Assembly: GCA_947480815.1 (NCBI GenBank)
Contig: CANKEA010000062.1
Span: 1-6,883 of the forward strand
DNA from: Caulobacterales bacterium
GTDB taxonomy: Bacteria > Pseudomonadota > Alphaproteobacteria > Caulobacterales > Caulobacteraceae
Direction: 5' to 3'
DNA: 6,883 bases
Shown: positions 4,418 through 6,883 of the stretch, one piece after another
How positions within the stretch are numbered: the stretch's first letter is position 1
How the letters are laid out: every line of letters begins with the position of its first letter
Translations under genes and position numbers: made by a program
The notes under the pieces: generated by a model
What the model was told of the DNA's origin: nothing
Databases searched by the model: none
Seen by the model: the letters and a program-made list of their open reading frames with translations, nothing else

Positions 4418-6853
4418 ATGCGTTATCGCAATCTTCTTCTCGCCGCGGCATCGGTCGGCTGCCTTGTCATCAGCACGGGTGCGTTCGCCCAAACGGCGGC
4501 AGCCAGCGACGTGGACACGGTCGTCGTTACCGGCACCCGGATCGCACGCTCCCGCCTCGACACGGTTGCGCCGGTCGACGTGGTGGACAGCACAGCCCTG
4601 ACCCGGCAGGCTACCCCGGAGCTTGGGCAAGCCCTGGCCAACCTCGCCCCATCTTTGGATTTCCCACGCCCTGCGATCACAGACGGTACGGACTCGGTTC
4701 GTCCCGCCACACTGCGCGGCCTCGCGCCGGATCAGGCGCTGGTGCTGATGAACGGCAAACGCTACCACGCCTCAGCGCTGGTTAACGTCAACGGCTCGAT
4801 AGGGCGCGGCTCGGCTGCCGTCGACCTGAACACCATCCCCACCGCCGCCCTGAACACCGTCGAAATTCTGCGCGACGGTGCCTCTGCCCAGTACGGCTCG
4901 GACGCGATCGCCGGCGTCATCAACATGCGCCTGCGTGAAGCCCGAAGCGGTGGTTCGGCCAACGCCTCGTTCGGCCAGTATGACACCGTGGTAAAGACGG
5001 CCCGTAACCCCAGCGGCCGCCACGCTAACGATGGCAACACCTGGCAGCTCAGCGGTTGGCAAGGCCTGCCAATCGGTGCCGACGGCTTCATGACCGTGTC
5101 GGCGGACTATACCTTCCGCAACCCGACCAACCGTTCCGACTTTGATCCTCGTGCAGCCGGTGGCAGCGGCACGCGCGTCACCGCGCGCTTCGGCGACCCG
5201 CAGGTTGAGAGCAAGACCCTGTTCTTCAACGCCGGCGTGCCACTTGACGACAATTGGAAAGCCTATGCCTTCGGTAGCTGGCAGAACCGCGTGGGCAATA
5301 GCGCCGCCAATCCGCGCCTAGGCGACAATGCCAATAACGTGCTGGCCATCTATCCGACCGGCTTCTTGCCGAAGATCGGTACCGATATAACAGACTTAAA
5401 CCTGGCCGGCGGTTTCAAGGGTGACATTGCGGGTTTCACCTCTGACTTCAGCATCTTCTACGGCGGAAACAAGGTCGACTATACCACATTTGACTCGGTT
5501 AATGCCTCACGCGGCGCGACCTCGCCGACCAGCATGTATGCCGGCCAAATGAACTACGGCCAGACCGTATTCAACGCCGACTTTACCCACCCGCTGGCCT
5601 TCGGTTTCAAGGCCACCAACCTGGCGTTCGGCCTCGAACACCGGATGGAACGCTATGAGATCATGGCCGGTGACCCCGCCAGCTATGATTTCGGCGGCAT
5701 CGTCGGCAAGGGCGCGGGGGCCCAGGGCTTCCCAGGCTTCAAGCCAAGCAACGTGGTGAGCCCGCACCGCAACAGCCAGTCGGCCTATATCGATCTGGAC
5801 AATCAGTTCACCGATAAGTTCGACGTCGACGTGGCGGCCCGTTTCGAGCGCTACTCCGATTTTGGCGATACCTCGACCTATAAGATCGCCGGACGCTACG
5901 ACATCCTCGAAGGCTTCGCGATCCGCGGTGCCGCCTCGACGGGCTTCCGCGCGCCTTCGCTACAGCAGTCGTACTTCACCGCCACCTCGACCAACTTTAT
6001 CGCCGTTAACGGCGTGAGCACTGCGGTAGACGTGGGCACCTTCCCGGCCACAGCGGCCGTGTCCCGCGCCCTGGGTGGCCAGCCGCTGGAGCCGGAAAAA
6101 TCCAATAACTATTCGCTGGGCTTCGTCTACCATAAGGGCCCGATTGAGGTGACGGTCGACGCCTATCAGATCAACATCGACAATCGGATCGTGCTGTCTG
6201 AGAACATCCAGGGCACGCCCACCGGTACGGCGACGGCCGTGGCGATTTACAACCTGATCAACTCCACTCCAGGCAGCGCGCTAGGCGCTGCGCGCTTCTT
6301 CATCAACGGCGTGAACACCGAAACCAAGGGTGTGGACATCGTCGGGCGCTATCGCCTGCCGACCGACAACCTCGGCCGCTTCGACTTCACCTTGGCGTCG
6401 AACTTCAACGGCACCGACGTGAAGAAGATTCCAACCACCAAGCAACTGTCGGCCCTGCCGGTGCCGCCGATCCTGTTCGATCGCGGCAATCGTCTGACCT
6501 TCGAGAAGGGCACCCCCGCCCAGAAGTTCGTGGGCACGATCGACTGGAGCATGAGCCGCTACAGCATCACCGCCAAGGCGACCAAGTACGGTACGGTGCT
6601 GATCCCAGGCGCAACCAACGCCAATGCCAACCTGGACTATCGCTCGGGCGCGCATACTTTGGCCGACCTCGAGGGCCGCGTGGAACTGCCCTACAACCTG
6701 ACCTGGGCACTCGGCGTGAACGACCTGATGGACGAATATCCCAATCAGGCCCCGACCATCGTCAACACCAACGGCCCGGTTGGTTTCCCGAGCTTCTCGC
6801 CGTTCGGCTTCAACGGCCGCTATGTCTACAGCCGCCTGTCGGTGAAGTGGTAA
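4418..6853 (+). CDS. TonB-dependent outer-membrane receptor, substrate unknown
   Basis: Outer-membrane gated channel that imports a scarce ligand using energy passed from TonB-ExbB-ExbD. The 811-residue protein is complete. It has a signal peptide (residues 1-24, probable cleavage AFA/Q) and a TonB box around residues 33-39 (DTVVVTG). The plug domain runs from about 48 to 173, with LRGLAPDQALVLMNGKR (99-115) and VEILRDGASAQYGSDAIAGV (148-167). A beta-barrel of about 640 residues follows, with alternating aromatic strands, and ends SRLSVKW. The terminal Trp takes the place of the usual Phe. The RGL...LMNGKRYHxSALVNVNG plug resembles a family common in Caulobacter and Xanthomonas whose ligands are mostly unknown. 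AAAGGA lies 9 bases before the ATG. The preceding terminator implies its own transcription unit. Siderophore, vitamin or oligosaccharide are all possible; no partner gene in the window decides. Confidence 0.95.
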   Translation: MRYRNLLLAAASVGCLVISTGAFAQTAAASDVDTVVVTGTRIARSRLDTVAPVDVVDSTALTRQATPELGQALANLAPSLDFPRPAITDGTDSVRPATLRGLAPDQALVLMNGKRYHASALVNVNGSIGRGSAAVDLNTIPTAALNTVEILRDGASAQYGSDAIAGVINMRLREARSGGSANASFGQYDTVVKTARNPSGRHANDGNTWQLSGWQGLPIGADGFMTVSADYTFRNPTNRSDFDPRAAGGSGTRVTARFGDPQVESKTLFFNAGVPLDDNWKAYAFGSWQNRVGNSAANPRLGDNANNVLAIYPTGFLPKIGTDITDLNLAGGFKGDIAGFTSDFSIFYGGNKVDYTTFDSVNASRGATSPTSMYAGQMNYGQTVFNADFTHPLAFGFKATNLAFGLEHRMERYEIMAGDPASYDFGGIVGKGAGAQGFPGFKPSNVVSPHRNSQSAYIDLDNQFTDKFDVDVAARFERYSDFGDTSTYKIAGRYDILEGFAIRGAASTGFRAPSLQQSYFTATSTNFIAVNGVSTAVDVGTFPATAAVSRALGGQPLEPEKSNNYSLGFVYHKGPIEVTVDAYQINIDNRIVLSENIQGTPTGTATAVAIYNLINSTPGSALGAARFFINGVNTETKGVDIVGRYRLPTDNLGRFDFTLASNFNGTDVKKIPTTKQLSALPVPPILFDRGNRLTFEKGTPAQKFVGTIDWSMSRYSITAKATKYGTVLIPGATNANANLDYRSGAHTLADLEGRVELPYNLTWALGVNDLMDEYPNQAPTIVNTNGPVGFPSFSPFGFNGRYVYSRLSVKW

Positions 6854-6883
6854 ATCGAACCCACGACGTAGAAAACCTTTAGC

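Noticed and set aside
6281..6655. 124-codon minus-strand open frame inside the receptor gene
   Set aside because: It is opposite conserved barrel sequence, has no domain, and is a normal by-product of third-position GC bias.
1..6883. CRISPR array, insertion sequence, phage or defence genes
   Set aside because: No spaced direct repeats, transposase, integrase or paired terminal inverted repeats are visible; every long gene is a recognisable core or outer-membrane function.

Overview
The window is ordinary core-genome DNA from a GC-rich alphaproteobacterium. The gene order (fabD-fabG-acpP next to rpsF-rpsR-rplI), the long C-terminal tail on L9 and the style of the TonB-dependent receptor suggest a member of the Caulobacterales (Caulobacter/Asticcacaulis-like). 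That placement is my inference from protein character, not a database match. I see no mobile element, CRISPR array, tRNA, rRNA or phage gene, and no sign of a recently acquired island.

Minus strand, 1-1955: a fatty-acid synthesis cluster read as fabD -> fabG -> acpP. FabD loads malonyl onto acyl carrier protein (ACP), FabG performs the first reduction of each elongation cycle, and AcpP is the carrier itself. AcpP is cut off by the left edge of the window after 49 residues. fabD and fabG are tightly coupled, with a 10-base gap. acpP sits 114 bases further on and may have an extra promoter of its own.

A divergent 149-base region (1956-2104) with a 9-base-arm inverted repeat separates fabD from a plus-strand gene (2105-2641) for an exported, presumably periplasmic, peroxiredoxin of the AhpC-TSA/BCP type. 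After it comes a 281-base gene-free stretch (2642-2922) that is unusually rich in RNA hairpins. It holds two strong stem-loops without a T-run, a short hairpin near a T5 run, a weak promoter candidate, and a 32-base leader hairpin just ahead of rpsF.

Plus strand, 2923-4159: the ribosomal protein operon rpsF-rpsR-rplI (S6, S18, L9), with 12- and 10-base gaps and Shine-Dalgarno sequences overlapping the upstream stop codons. It ends in a textbook intrinsic terminator (4185-4221) with a GCGA tetraloop and a T-run. The rpsF leader hairpin is a candidate for the S6:S18 autoregulatory mRNA site.

Plus strand, 4222-6853: a 196-base leader with promoter-like signals and a GAAA-tetraloop hairpin, then a complete 811-residue TonB-dependent outer-membrane receptor with signal peptide, TonB box, plug and barrel. 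Its substrate cannot be read from the sequence. The last 30 bases after its stop show nothing recognisable. The points most worth checking are in the non-coding DNA: the rpsF leader, the receptor leader, and the hairpin-rich spacer. I found no convincing undescribed multi-gene system.
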